A stretch of DNA of 64,000 nucleotides from positions 6,594 through 70,593 of the forward strand of contig CAJOFQ010000002.1 of assembly GCA_905233955.1 (NCBI GenBank), written 5' to 3'. The DNA comes from an uncultured Lachnospiraceae bacterium. Lineage in GTDB: Bacteria > Bacillota > Clostridia > Lachnospirales > Lachnospiraceae. A program made the position numbers and the translations under genes. Positions 55,188-63,793 of the stretch are shown in pieces; position 1 is the stretch's first letter; each line of letters opens with the position of its first letter. The notes beneath the pieces were generated by a model, which ran no database searches, was not told the DNA's origin, and saw only the letters and a program-made list of their open reading frames with translations.

Positions 55188-55868
55188 TTATAGAGCCCAG
55201 TCCACAGGTTCTAATCCATTCTTAGTTAAAAAATCATTGGTCTTGGAAAAATGCCTGCACCCGAAAAAGCCGCGGTATGCTGAAAGCGGTGACGGATGCG
55301 GAGCTTTTAGTACCAGATGCCCCGGATTGTCAAGAAGCTTTGACTTCTCCTGGGCGGGTCTTCCCCATAATAGGTAAACTACCGGCTCTGATTTGTTATT
55401 AATATACGATATAACTGAATCTGTAAATATATCCCAGCCCAAGCCCTTGTGGGAATGAGCCAAACCCCGCCTGACTGTAAGGGTCGTATTCAGCAGCAGT
55501 ACACCCTGCCTGGCCCACTTTGTCAAATCTCCAGTATGGGGTATATCAATACCCAGATCATCATGGAGCTCCTGATAAATATTAACAAGGGAAGGAGGAA
55601 TCTGACAATCAATTGGAACAGAAAAGGCCATTCCCATTGCCTGTCCCGGCTCATGATAAGGATCCTGTCCCAATATGACTACCTTGGTATCAGAATAGGA
55701 AGTCAGCTCAAATGCTGCAAATACACTGGAAACAGGCGGATATATCTGATGTAAAGAATATTCCTGGCCTAATGATTTATTCAGGCTGGAAAAATAAGAC
55801 TTTCTGCACTCCACCTGAAAAAAACTCTTCCAGTCATTATCAGGCATTTTTGCTTTTTGACTACTCAT
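55188..55868 (-). CDS. ung: Uracil-DNA glycosylase
   Basis: 226 residues, family 1 UDG. The water-activating motif [19 protein letters not shown], the tryptophan-containing [21 protein letters not shown] and the leucine-loop [18 protein letters not shown] are all intact. It removes uracil from DNA to begin base-excision repair. The ATG overlaps the hisF stop as ATGA; a second ATG seven codons later is possible. A repair gene embedded between histidine and purine genes is likely just operon sharing. Confidence 0.95.
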   Translation of the reverse strand: MSSQKAKMPDNDWKSFFQVECRKSYFSSLNKSLGQEYSLHQIYPPVSSVFAAFELTSYSDTKVVILGQDPYHEPGQAMGMAFSVPIDCQIPPSLVNIYQELHDDLGIDIPHTGDLTKWARQGVLLLNTTLTVRRGLAHSHKGLGWDIFTDSVISYINNKSEPVVYLLWGRPAQEKSKLLDNPGHLVLKAPHPSPLSAYRGFFGCRHFSKTNDFLTKNGLEPVDWAL

Positions 55869-56626
55869 ATCCGTACCGGAACCCCTCTTGAATGCAGGTA
55901 TTTCTTGACCTCGCCAATTGATAATTCATGATAATGAAACAGCGAAGCGGCAAGGGCTGCCGAAGCATCCGCCTTGACAAAGGCATCATAAAAATCTTCA
56001 AGACTGCCAGCCCCGCCTGAGGCAATTACAGGTATCGAAACTGCATCGCTGACTGCCTTGGTAAGCTTGATATCATAACCGGCTTTTGTACCATCACAAT
56101 CCATACTTGTAAGAAGTATCTCACCGGCTCCGAGGGACTCGGCCTTTTTTGCCCATTCTATGGCATCAACTCCCGTATCAAGTCTCCCACCATGCTTGAA
56201 GCAATGCCAACTGTCATTATCCTCGGTCCTCTTGGCATCAATTGCTACCACTACACATTGACTGCCAAATATTTCAGCCGCTTCCTTAATAAGCCCGGGC
56301 CGGTCCAAAGCAGCGGAGTTCACCGATACCTTATCTGCTCCTTCACGAAGTATCGCTCTAAAATCCTCTACGGTTCGAATACCGCCTCCAACTGTAAAAG
56401 GAATAAACACCCTGTCAGCAATTCTTCTTACCATATCGGTTACAATCTGTCTTTGATCGCTGGAGGCAGTTATGTCCAGAAACACCAGCTCATCAGCCCC
56501 TTCACGATCATATGCAGCGGCTGTCTCTACCGGATCTCCGGCATCAACAAGATCCACAAAATTTATTCCCTTTACCACTCTGCCGTCTTTTACATCCAGG
56601 CACGGAATCAATCTCTTAGTCAACAT
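55865..56626 (-). CDS. hisF: Imidazole glycerol phosphate synthase subunit HisF
   Basis: 253 residues, a complete (beta/alpha)8 barrel. The catalytic aspartates are in [12 protein letters not shown] (Asp11) and VVAIDAKR (near 130), with phosphate-binding [11 protein letters not shown] and [15 protein letters not shown]. With ammonia channelled from HisH it converts PRFAR to imidazole glycerol phosphate and releases AICAR. It overlaps hisH by 11 bases and ung by four. No other his gene is in the window. Confidence 0.97.
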   Translation of the reverse strand: MLTKRLIPCLDVKDGRVVKGINFVDLVDAGDPVETAAAYDREGADELVFLDITASSDQRQIVTDMVRRIADRVFIPFTVGGGIRTVEDFRAILREGADKVSVNSAALDRPGLIKEAAEIFGSQCVVVAIDAKRTEDNDSWHCFKHGGRLDTGVDAIEWAKKAESLGAGEILLTSMDCDGTKAGYDIKLTKAVSDAVSIPVIASGGAGSLEDFYDAFVKADASAALAASLFHYHELSIGEVKKYLHSRGVPVRI

Positions 56627-57245
56627 GGCTGTTTTCCTGACATAATCTTAAGAATTGCTTCAGTATATACAGTCCAACTTCTCCGCTTTTTTCGGGATGA
56701 AACTGCACTGCAAAAATATTATTATGCTCCACCGCAGCGTCTATCTTAACTCCATATGAAGCCTGGGCTGTAACGATATTTCTATCGGAGGCTGCAAGAT
56801 AATATGAATGAACGAAATACACAAAATGATCATCGCCACAACCCGAAAAAAGTCTGCTACTGCCGCTTAACTCCAGTTCATTCCACCCAATATGAGGAAC
56901 CCGAAGGCCGCCCTCTTCAGGAATCTTTAGAATATGCCCCTTAAGTATCCCAAGCCCCTTAACGCCCGGACTTTCCTCGCTGTCCTCAAATAACAGCTGG
57001 AGCCCCAGGCATATTCCAAGAAATGGGATTCCCCTGTTGCAAGCATCTCTGATACAGTCGCACAGGTTCAACCCTTCCAGCCGCTCCATAGCCGCGCCAA
57101 ACGCGCCTACTCCCGGTAATATAACGCCGGAGGCTGCACCTATAACCTCGGGATCACTGGTAAGAACAGCTTTACTTCCCAGGGCATTTACTGCTTTTTT
57201 GACACTTTGAATATTGCCGGCATCATAGTCAATGACAGCTATCAT
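56616..57245 (-). CDS. hisH: Imidazole glycerol phosphate synthase subunit HisH
   Basis: 209 residues, a class I glutaminase. The nucleophile cysteine is in [12 protein letters not shown] (about residue 80) and the His/Glu pair in VQFHPEKSG. It splits glutamine and passes ammonia to HisF. GAGGAGCGATGT precedes the ATG. It starts 12 bases after the acidic membrane protein gene, so that gene is probably in the same transcript. Confidence 0.97.
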   Translation of the reverse strand: MIAVIDYDAGNIQSVKKAVNALGSKAVLTSDPEVIGAASGVILPGVGAFGAAMERLEGLNLCDCIRDACNRGIPFLGICLGLQLLFEDSEESPGVKGLGILKGHILKIPEEGGLRVPHIGWNELELSGSSRLFSGCGDDHFVYFVHSYYLAASDRNIVTAQASYGVKIDAAVEHNNIFAVQFHPEKSGEVGLYILKQFLRLCQENSHVD

Positions 57246-57257
57246 ACATCGCTCCTC

Positions 57258-59024
57258 TTAGTAAGTCTCGCTAAAGCCTGCCTGACGAATTATCTTCTGC
57301 AGGGCTGCAGTATACTCCTTCCTGGTGGAATTGTGATATAAATCAACTGCATCCCCCACAGTTAGATTGAACTGTTCATCCAGCTCCTTCTCCAGGGACT
57401 GGCCGTATTTTGCATACTCCTCACTTATGCCCAGCTCGTTGGCCTTTTCTTCATTGCGCTGGTAGAAATATACTCCGGAAATAAGGCTGTCTAAAGCCAT
57501 CTGATAGCTGCTTCGGATGGAATATTTATCCAGTCCTGAATCCGTCTGTGTACCACTGGCCATACAAACCAGATATTCGTTCTGTTTTGTCTCCATATAC
57601 GCCATCAGCTTAGCCCTGTTGCGGAGCTTTTTGGCATCTCCATCCAGATTGGTATTACCTGCCAGCCTCCTGTAGGCAACACTGTAATCGCCCTTGTCAT
57701 AGGATTTTCTGGCACGATATATGGTAGTCTGGTATCCCAATACATTAGTCATGATCTGAACCGAGGCTACAATCGAAAAGGAAAACAATAAAAATACTAT
57801 GATTACAGGGATCGGGATCTTAGGAGATCTTTCCTTGGGTTTTTTCTTTTTCTTGGGCTTAGCCGCCTTTGCCGCCTGCTTTTTCTTCTTTTCCTCGGCT
57901 TTTTTCTTCTTTTCCTCTTCCTTGGCTTTCTTTTTAGCGTCAGCCTCTTCTTTTTTCTTCTTTTTAGCTTCTTCTTTTTCTTTTTTCAGGCGGGCCTTCT
58001 TTTCTTCCTTTGTCTCTCCGCCTTCTTCGCCGCCTTCCTCCTCTTCGTCATCGTCTTCATCTTCTTCTTCATCTTCGGAATCTTCTTCGTCACCATCCTT
58101 GTCTTTTTTCTTGAAGATTCCGGTTATAGTTCCAAGTATCTTTTTGATGATGTTAGGCTTCTCTTCTCCTTCGCCCTCTCCGTCTTCCTGGGCTTCTCCT
58201 GCTTCTAATCCTTCACCGCCATCCGAGACACCTTCTGCCGCAGCCTCGAATGACTCTCTGGCATCTGAAAGCTCTTCATTCTGCTCATCTGAGGCCAGCA
58301 GGTCCTCAATATCCTTAAGATCGCCATCCTCGCCACCGGAAAGCATGTCCATCAGATCCAGGTCCTCACCGGATTCATCCATCAATGGGACTTCCTGTGC
58401 TCCCAGTGAGTCATCCATATCAAAATCCAGTCCAAGCTCCTCTGTAAGATCAGGTTCTTCCATAGACTGCGATCCCAAATCCGGCTCCTGAATGGAATCA
58501 GTCTCATCAGAGGCGTTAACTTCCTCATCGTCCTCGCCTGTTACTACACGCTTCGCCTCAGATACAATGCCTGCTATGTCCGATAAAATCGCATCAGCGG
58601 GAGACTGCTCTTTTTCGGAGTCATCCCCGGCCAAAGCTGAAGCAAAGAAATCATCATCGCTATCGTTCTGTTCAGGCTCTTCGCTGTCCTCAAATGACAA
58701 ATCCTCATCATCGGATGATCGAAGTTCCATCTCAAAAGAACGAATAAGGTCATCAGCGTCGCTCATTGTAAGGTCATCCTCAAAGGATCTCAAAAAATCA
58801 TCCTCAGAATGAGCACGCCTGGTACGCCTGCTTCGTCCCCTCTTACTGCGATATTCATTAAGGCCGTTTGCTTCCATGAAATCATCATCAGGACGAACAC
58901 GGCTCCTGCGCTCATCCCGACGGCTGCGGCTCCTGGAGCCTACTGATTCAAGATCATTCGTCTCGGACTTTGCCTGAGTTATAGAATCCAGCAATCCATC
59001 CAGATAATCTTCTGTATTTCCCAA
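57258..59024 (-). CDS. Highly charged single-pass membrane protein
   Basis: 588 residues; I do not recognise a named family. The start is TTG with GGGGG eight bases upstream. Residues about 28-75 are rich in Arg/Ser (SRSRSRRDERRSR). Residues about 75-290 are strongly acidic and low-complexity, with several FEDD/DDLL-type repeats (DLLASDE, DMLSGGEDGD). Residues about 300-395 are an E/D block followed by a K/E block, probably helical. One membrane helix follows (IPVIIVFLLFSFSIVASVQI, about 405-425), then a helical extracytoplasmic domain of about 160 residues. The topology suggests a long disordered cytoplasmic tail. It heads the hisHF-ung-purO operon, but no metabolic role is evident. Confidence 0.75.
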   Translation of the reverse strand: MGNTEDYLDGLLDSITQAKSETNDLESVGSRSRSRRDERRSRVRPDDDFMEANGLNEYRSKRGRSRRTRRAHSEDDFLRSFEDDLTMSDADDLIRSFEMELRSSDDEDLSFEDSEEPEQNDSDDDFFASALAGDDSEKEQSPADAILSDIAGIVSEAKRVVTGEDDEEVNASDETDSIQEPDLGSQSMEEPDLTEELGLDFDMDDSLGAQEVPLMDESGEDLDLMDMLSGGEDGDLKDIEDLLASDEQNEELSDARESFEAAAEGVSDGGEGLEAGEAQEDGEGEGEEKPNIIKKILGTITGIFKKKDKDGDEEDSEDEEEDEDDDEEEEGGEEGGETKEEKKARLKKEKEEAKKKKKEEADAKKKAKEEEKKKKAEEKKKKQAAKAAKPKKKKKPKERSPKIPIPVIIVFLLFSFSIVASVQIMTNVLGYQTTIYRARKSYDKGDYSVAYRRLAGNTNLDGDAKKLRNRAKLMAYMETKQNEYLVCMASGTQTDSGLDKYSIRSSYQMALDSLISGVYFYQRNEEKANELGISEEYAKYGQSLEKELDEQFNLTVGDAVDLYHNSTRKEYTAALQKIIRQAGFSETY

Positions 59025-59061
59025 AAATGCATCCCCCGTCTACAATGAAAGCATTTTACAA

Positions 59062-59092
59062 CATAGGGGATGTGAAAAAATCCACATCCCCC
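59062..59092. other. Stem-loop upstream of the acidic protein gene
   Basis: On the minus strand GGGGATGTG pairs with CACATCCCC around a T-rich loop, with no U-tract after it. The 3' arm CATCCCC can also pair with the GGGGATG at 59030-59036 that forms the ribosome site of the acidic protein gene, giving two exclusive structures. Confidence 0.5.
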
Positions 59093-59125
59093 AAATGATT
59101 TCCAAGCTATATCAGTATATATTCC

Positions 59126-60043
59126 TTAGTTCTTGGCCATCTCGTACTCATCAACCAATCCGTCTATGGCAGCAACCAGCTTGCCAATCTCGGGCTTGGT
59201 CAACTGAGCGTCAGCACCAAGGGACTCTCCCTTGCGGCGAATCTCATCATTGATAAGTGATGAGAATATGATAACCGGTATGTTACGCATAACCTCATCT
59301 TCCTTGACGAGCTTGCAAAGTCTGTGGCCGTCCATCTTGGGCATCTCAATATCAGTAACTATACAATGAACTTCATCCAGAACAGTTCCTGCTTCCTTAA
59401 ACTCTACCATCTTCTCCCAGCCTTCCTGGCCATTAGGATTAACAATAAGATTGGTATAGCCAGCCTTCCTGAGGCACTCTGTAATAAGCTTTGAAAGAAG
59501 AGGTGAATCCTCGCAGATAAGAATAGGTGACTGCGAACGGTCTCTCTCCTCATAGACATCCATATCTGATACCTTCAGGCCTGTCTCAGGATTGATGTTG
59601 GTAACTATCTTCTCAAAGTCCAGGATTACAACCAGTCTGTCCTCAAGCTTGATAACACCTGTAGATACTCCGGCATCTTCAGCACTTATAGTCGAATCAG
59701 GAGAATTAATATCCTCCCAGGATACACGATGTATACCGAGAACCTCGTCAACATGGAAGGCTGTGTTCAGGCTGTTAAAATTAGTGATAAAGAACAGTCC
59801 CTCCACATCCGGATCTTCTTCGTATCCGAGACAACGGCGAAGATTAATGACTGATATCATCGTATCTCTCGGCATGAATATTCCCTCTACAAAGGGATGA
59901 GAATTAGGTACCGGGGTCACATGTTGATAAGTCAATATCTCCCGGATCTTGGCGACATTAATTCCATAAAAATTATTAGCCACCTTAAATTCCAGAATCT
60001 CCAGTTCGTTTGTGCCGGATTCCAACAAAATATTAGTATCCAT
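59126..60043 (-). CDS. cheV: CheV-type chemotaxis adaptor (CheW-REC)
   Basis: 305 residues. An N-terminal CheW domain (about 10-160; LEFKVANNFYGINVAKIREI, VINLRRCLG, VILDFEKIV) is joined to a C-terminal receiver (about 172-300) with acidic pair CEDSPL, the phospho-acceptor in IVTDIEMPKMDG and Lys in LTKPE. CheV couples receptors to CheA and helps adaptation when phosphorylated. AAAGGACGAGGT precedes the ATG. It works with chemoreceptors such as that at 44.3 kb; other che genes are elsewhere. It lies 66 bases after the lipoprotein gene. Confidence 0.93.
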   Translation of the reverse strand: MDTNILLESGTNELEILEFKVANNFYGINVAKIREILTYQHVTPVPNSHPFVEGIFMPRDTMISVINLRRCLGYEEDPDVEGLFFITNFNSLNTAFHVDEVLGIHRVSWEDINSPDSTISAEDAGVSTGVIKLEDRLVVILDFEKIVTNINPETGLKVSDMDVYEERDRSQSPILICEDSPLLSKLITECLRKAGYTNLIVNPNGQEGWEKMVEFKEAGTVLDEVHCIVTDIEMPKMDGHRLCKLVKEDEVMRNIPVIIFSSLINDEIRRKGESLGADAQLTKPEIGKLVAAIDGLVDEYEMAKN

Positions 60044-60109
60044 ACCTCGTCCTTTCCTTAATACTCCCCTTTGGTTTTATATAGAAAACGAATTCCTGTA
60101 ATTCGTCTG

Positions 60110-60865
60110 CTACAATATCAGCGGATAGCTTGTGCCATTAACATTAACAGATAAATTGAGTGCAGACAGATCTGAAGCTGCCTGTTCTGATACCTCAAAG
60201 AGGATTATCAGATCCTCGGCGCCTCCTGCATCGATCACGCCCTCATATGTAGCCAGATCATCCTCCAATACTATGCCTGCTGTAGATGATTCCCCGTCTA
60301 TCTCTGCCGTGAACACCGGCCTTAACGATGCAATCGAAACATTCCTGGCTGTATCTGATGCATTACGCACCTCATAAGTTACAATAACATAGTTCTTACC
60401 AGCGGCAGGATCAGGCAATGTGTAGTAACTGCTAAGCCTGAGACTCTCGGGAACGGAAGCACCCTTGAAGCTGAATGTGATCTGGTCCATAGACATGGCA
60501 TCCGTCAGCGAAACAGGATCTGCGGTACTAGCTGTGGTCTCTTCTGCAGTCTCTGCCGGCTGCCCGCCATCTTCTGTCGGCTGCTCCTGGGGTGTATCGG
60601 AAGCCTCTTCCGCAGCATCATCCGTATCCGCATCGGCTCCGTCAGTCTCCTCCTCCGTGTCTTCTTCGTCGGCGTCATCGCTGCCCTTATAGCGAACTAT
60701 TCCCTGCGACAGCCGGACATTATGCTTGGCTACAACCTTGGCAGCATAGAGAGTGATTATATCCTCTTCCTCCTCGGTCAGCTCCTTCAATTCCTCACCA
60801 CATCCGCTCATAAAGATGCAGCAAAAAATGATTAAAACACAGACAAGACTTTTTTTAATGTACAT
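60110..60865 (-). CDS. Lipoprotein with C-terminal Ig-like domain
   Basis: About 251 residues. The start at 60865 is chosen because GGAG lies seven bases upstream and a lipoprotein signal begins there (MYIKKSLVCVLIIFCCIFMS, then GCG); the frame is open to 60934. A helical stretch (LTEEEEDIITLYAAKVVAKH) precedes a D/E/T/A-rich spacer (about 65-125) and a beta-rich domain resembling DUF4352-like folds (KNYVIVTYEVRNASDTARNV). It is exported and anchored to the outer face of the membrane. Function is unknown. It has its own promoter after the histidine kinase gene. Confidence 0.75.
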   Translation of the reverse strand: MYIKKSLVCVLIIFCCIFMSGCGEELKELTEEEEDIITLYAAKVVAKHNVRLSQGIVRYKGSDDADEEDTEEETDGADADTDDAAEEASDTPQEQPTEDGGQPAETAEETTASTADPVSLTDAMSMDQITFSFKGASVPESLRLSSYYTLPDPAAGKNYVIVTYEVRNASDTARNVSIASLRPVFTAEIDGESSTAGIVLEDDLATYEGVIDAGGAEDLIILFEVSEQAASDLSALNLSVNVNGTSYPLIL

Positions 60866-60902
60866 AAGCAGTCTCCGGCTCTTTGCATAAACATTCCTAG
60901 TA

Positions 60903-60931
60903 ATTCTAACATTCCCATCGTAAATATTCAA
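60903..60931 (-). promoter_or_regulatory. Promoter of the lipoprotein gene
   Basis: Minus strand TTGAAT (60926-60931), a 17-base spacer and TAGAAT (60903-60908) preceded by TGT (extended -10), just past the kinase stop codon. Confidence 0.6.
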
Positions 60932-60963
60932 CAAAAAATAGTCATTTTTACCATATAATTTTA

Positions 60964-62451
60964 CTATTTTTCAAACTCAAACCAGAAAAGCACACCATTT
61001 TCATAGTTTTGCGCCCCACACTCTGTATGAAGAGCCTCAGCTATAGCATAAACTATTGATAACCCTATGCCTGTTCCTCCGTACTCTCTGGTTCTTGCCT
61101 GGTCAGCTTTGTAGAATTTCTCCCAAAGGTGGGGCATTGCCTCCTGATCTATTGGATCCCCCGTATTAAATACGCCAAGGCGGACCACATCGTCCTTGTC
61201 CTCCAGGCGGACTTCTATTTGTTTGTCCCCTGCCGCATAGTGAATTGCATTGCTTAAATAATTGTCCGCCACCTGCTCGCACATAGACGCATCTGACCAT
61301 ATATTGACAGTATCGCTGTCATGAATAAGAGATATTTTAATTTCTTTTTCCCTGGCAATCACGGAATATGATCTGACAACAGATCTTACCAGCTCTAACA
61401 GGTCCAGCCGTTCCATATTGACCTGACCTTCTCCGTACTCCAGACGATTCAGTGACAGAAGCTGCTGTACAATACGGTTCATTTTCTCGGTTTCATCGAT
61501 TATCACTTCCAGGTAAAAGGCCCTGTCTTCTTCACTTCCCGCAATATTCTCTGACAGACCTTCCGTATACCCTCTTATCAGAGCAAGCGGGGTCTTTAGC
61601 TCATGTGAAACACTGGAAATAAAATCTCTTCGCATGCTCTCATTTTTGTCCCGAATATCTATATCCCTCTCAAGCTGGGTATTGGCCTGTTTCAACTCGC
61701 GGATGGTACTCTCCAGTGCATCCGAGAGTTCGTTCATACGAAGTCCCAAAAGATCCAGCTCGTTCATGTGCTTCCTCGGCACATATCTGGCGTCAAAATC
61801 CAGTTCCGTCATATGCCTGGACAGCTCAGTCATCTCATGAAGGGGACGGGTGATGTGCTTTACAATTGCAAAGGAGAAGATCATTCCTATGAAGAGTGAC
61901 AGCACTCCAATATATATTAAAAGACGGTTAGATAACTCCGCAGCGTCAGTCATACTCTGAATGGCGGATCTTATTAATATAAGGTTTCCATCATCAAGAG
62001 TTCCCCACAGGGTCAGATATTCGTTATCATTCCAGTCGTCAGTACTTTTTTGTATAGTATAATTATCATTGCTTATGATAAGCTGGGATGCATCATTATT
62101 TCGCCCCAGCATCAGATCAAAAAGCTGACGCATCATTGCCTGGCTTTCACTTTCAGATTGAAGCGCAACCGAACCATCAGAAGACATTACCACGATGGAT
62201 ACATTCTCATTGGCGCATATTTTCTCTAACTCGTCCGAAAAAGATTCTTCATACAGATTACCGCTCTTGGACTGGGCATTCAGCTTTTCAAAAGCATCTT
62301 CCATGGATGCAGTCTTGTAGTTCAGATAAAACTCCTTCAAGAACAGGTTGTTCATCATCCATATAAGCATGAATACAAACGCCAGGCATAGAAAGATCAT
62401 CCCCGTTATCTGTACATTAATGCGATAATGTTCAGGCTTTGTCCACTTCAA
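60964..62451 (-). CDS. Sensor histidine kinase (HAMP-HisKA-HATPase)
   Basis: About 495 residues. Helix one (about 12-36), an extracytoplasmic sensor of about 130 residues, helix two (about 178-198), HAMP (HITRPLHEMTELSRHM), coiled linker, HisKA with the phospho-His in SSVSHELKTPLALIRGY, and an ATPase with DNYLSNAIHYA, GVFNTGDPI and GTGIGLSI. No in-frame ATG precedes helix one. I choose the TTG at 62451, which has GGGGGATGG upstream and overlaps the response regulator by 20 bases; a TTG at 62502 is also open. It phosphorylates the partner regulator encoded just before it. The stimulus is unknown. Confidence 0.88.
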   Translation of the reverse strand: MKWTKPEHYRINVQITGMIFLCLAFVFMLIWMMNNLFLKEFYLNYKTASMEDAFEKLNAQSKSGNLYEESFSDELEKICANENVSIVVMSSDGSVALQSESESQAMMRQLFDLMLGRNNDASQLIISNDNYTIQKSTDDWNDNEYLTLWGTLDDGNLILIRSAIQSMTDAAELSNRLLIYIGVLSLFIGMIFSFAIVKHITRPLHEMTELSRHMTELDFDARYVPRKHMNELDLLGLRMNELSDALESTIRELKQANTQLERDIDIRDKNESMRRDFISSVSHELKTPLALIRGYTEGLSENIAGSEEDRAFYLEVIIDETEKMNRIVQQLLSLNRLEYGEGQVNMERLDLLELVRSVVRSYSVIAREKEIKISLIHDSDTVNIWSDASMCEQVADNYLSNAIHYAAGDKQIEVRLEDKDDVVRLGVFNTGDPIDQEAMPHLWEKFYKADQARTREYGGTGIGLSIVYAIAEALHTECGAQNYENGVLFWFEFEK

Positions 62452-63109
62452 ATTTGTAACCCATCCCCCATATTGTCTTGATGTAGCTTCCTGATATTCC
62501 AAGCTTGCTGCGGAGCATCTTCACATGAGTATCTATTGTTCTGGCTTCACCCAGAAAATCATAGCCCCATACTGCTTGAAGTATCTGTTCTCTGGACAGT
62601 GCCAGCCCTTTGTTCCTGATAAAATAAACCAGCAGTTCGAATTCCTTAACAGAAAGCCGGACATCTTCTCCCCCCACCTTGACCTCATGTGCATCCTCAT
62701 CGACTATTATATCTCCGGCTATCAGCTTGCTTGCTTCTTCCTTTTGATTCCTGCGAAGCAGGGCATTCACTCTGGCCACTAATACCTTTGGAGAAAAAGG
62801 CTTTGTGACATACTCATCCGCTCCCTCTATAAACGCCGCAAGCTCATCCTCCTCAGCACTTTTGGCCGTAAGCATCAAAACAGGTATTGCAGATTCTTCT
62901 CTGATGTTTGAAAGAACCTTGCTCCCATCCATTTTCGGCATCATAATGTCCAATATTACAAGCGACAGATCATCATTCTCATAAAAGGCATTCAGTGCTT
63001 CCAGTCCGTCACTTGCCTCTATAACCTGGTATCCGTCCTTTTTCAAAAAATCTCCCACGAGCTTTCGCATCCTGGCTTCATCATCCGCAATTAGTATTTT
63101 TTCTTTCAT
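62432..63109 (-). CDS. OmpR/PhoB-family response regulator
   Basis: 225 residues. The receiver (about 1-120) has acidic residues DDEARM, the phospho-acceptor aspartate in VILDIMMPKMDG, threonine in MLTAKS and lysine in VTKPFSP. The winged-helix DNA-binding domain (about 128-225) has LSVKEFELLVYF and VWGYDFLGEARTIDTHV. It is the partner of the following kinase. It overlaps the upstream membrane-protein gene as ATGA and the kinase gene by about 20 bases, so all three are probably co-translated. Confidence 0.95.
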   Translation of the reverse strand: MKEKILIADDEARMRKLVGDFLKKDGYQVIEASDGLEALNAFYENDDLSLVILDIMMPKMDGSKVLSNIREESAIPVLMLTAKSAEEDELAAFIEGADEYVTKPFSPKVLVARVNALLRRNQKEEASKLIAGDIIVDEDAHEVKVGGEDVRLSVKEFELLVYFIRNKGLALSREQILQAVWGYDFLGEARTIDTHVKMLRSKLGISGSYIKTIWGMGYKFEVDKA

Positions 63110-63783
63110 AATGTACTCTCTTGAGATAGTCCATCCTCAGTATCTTCAACCTGTTCGTCAACTACAGGGTTCTCTTGTTGCTTGTTCAACTCGGCTTCAC
63201 GCTTTTTAAGCTCCTGTTCCCTTCTGTTCAGTTCCTCATCCCATGTAGCGTACTCATCCTCAAGCTGGCTTCTGTAGTTAATTATGTTCGGTGAATCACT
63301 TGTTATGGTAAGCACAAACATTATAGCTACCATAATAGCTAAAACAACATTTAAAAATATAGAGAACCCTAGTACAGGAAAGGATTTTCGATTTTCATTT
63401 TCTTCTTGTGATTTTTCCCGGAAGAATCTCTTTTTCTTCTTATCCTCCTTAGGTTCCTTTTTATGCTTGTCCTTCGTTTTATTATTTTTAGTTTTGACTT
63501 TCTTCTCAGGTGTGGATTTTATCTCCTCAGGCTCCTGCTCTACGATATCAGCTTCACTTGTAGCGGGAAGAGGAGGAACCTGCCCGGGATCGACAGCCTC
63601 ATCATTGTGTATTATATCATTAAGCTCGCGCAAAAAAGAAAGTCCAACATCAGTATGAAAGACATCCTGTTCCAATATCTGTTTGTAAACAGCCAAAACC
63701 GCTTCGGCATTACTTAAATCAAGTTGAGATTTAAGATATTCTACTGCCCGCTGTTCCTTTCTCTCTTCCGGAGTGTATTCCAT
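63106..63783 (-). CDS. Small single-pass membrane protein of unknown function
   Basis: 225 residues, not recognised. An acidic helical N-terminus (about 1-60) is followed by a very basic lysine-rich stretch (about 92-120), one membrane helix (about 137-160, FSIFLNVVLAIMVAIMFVLT) and a short extracytoplasmic coiled coil (EELNRREQELKKREAELNKQ). The basic patch before the helix fits a cytoplasmic N-terminus. GAGGAAATTGAT precedes the ATG. Being co-translated with the response regulator, it may be an accessory part of that two-component system; this is only inference. Confidence 0.75.
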   Translation of the reverse strand: MEYTPEERKEQRAVEYLKSQLDLSNAEAVLAVYKQILEQDVFHTDVGLSFLRELNDIIHNDEAVDPGQVPPLPATSEADIVEQEPEEIKSTPEKKVKTKNNKTKDKHKKEPKEDKKKKRFFREKSQEENENRKSFPVLGFSIFLNVVLAIMVAIMFVLTITSDSPNIINYRSQLEDEYATWDEELNRREQELKKREAELNKQQENPVVDEQVEDTEDGLSQESTL

Positions 63784-63793
63784 ATCAATTTCC

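Noticed and set aside
57799..58812. Long plus-strand open frames (serine-rich) opposite the acidic protein gene
   Set aside because: They mirror the Asp/Glu/Lys-rich codons of the real gene, giving Ser/Phe-rich nonsense, and have no ribosome site or recognisable domain.
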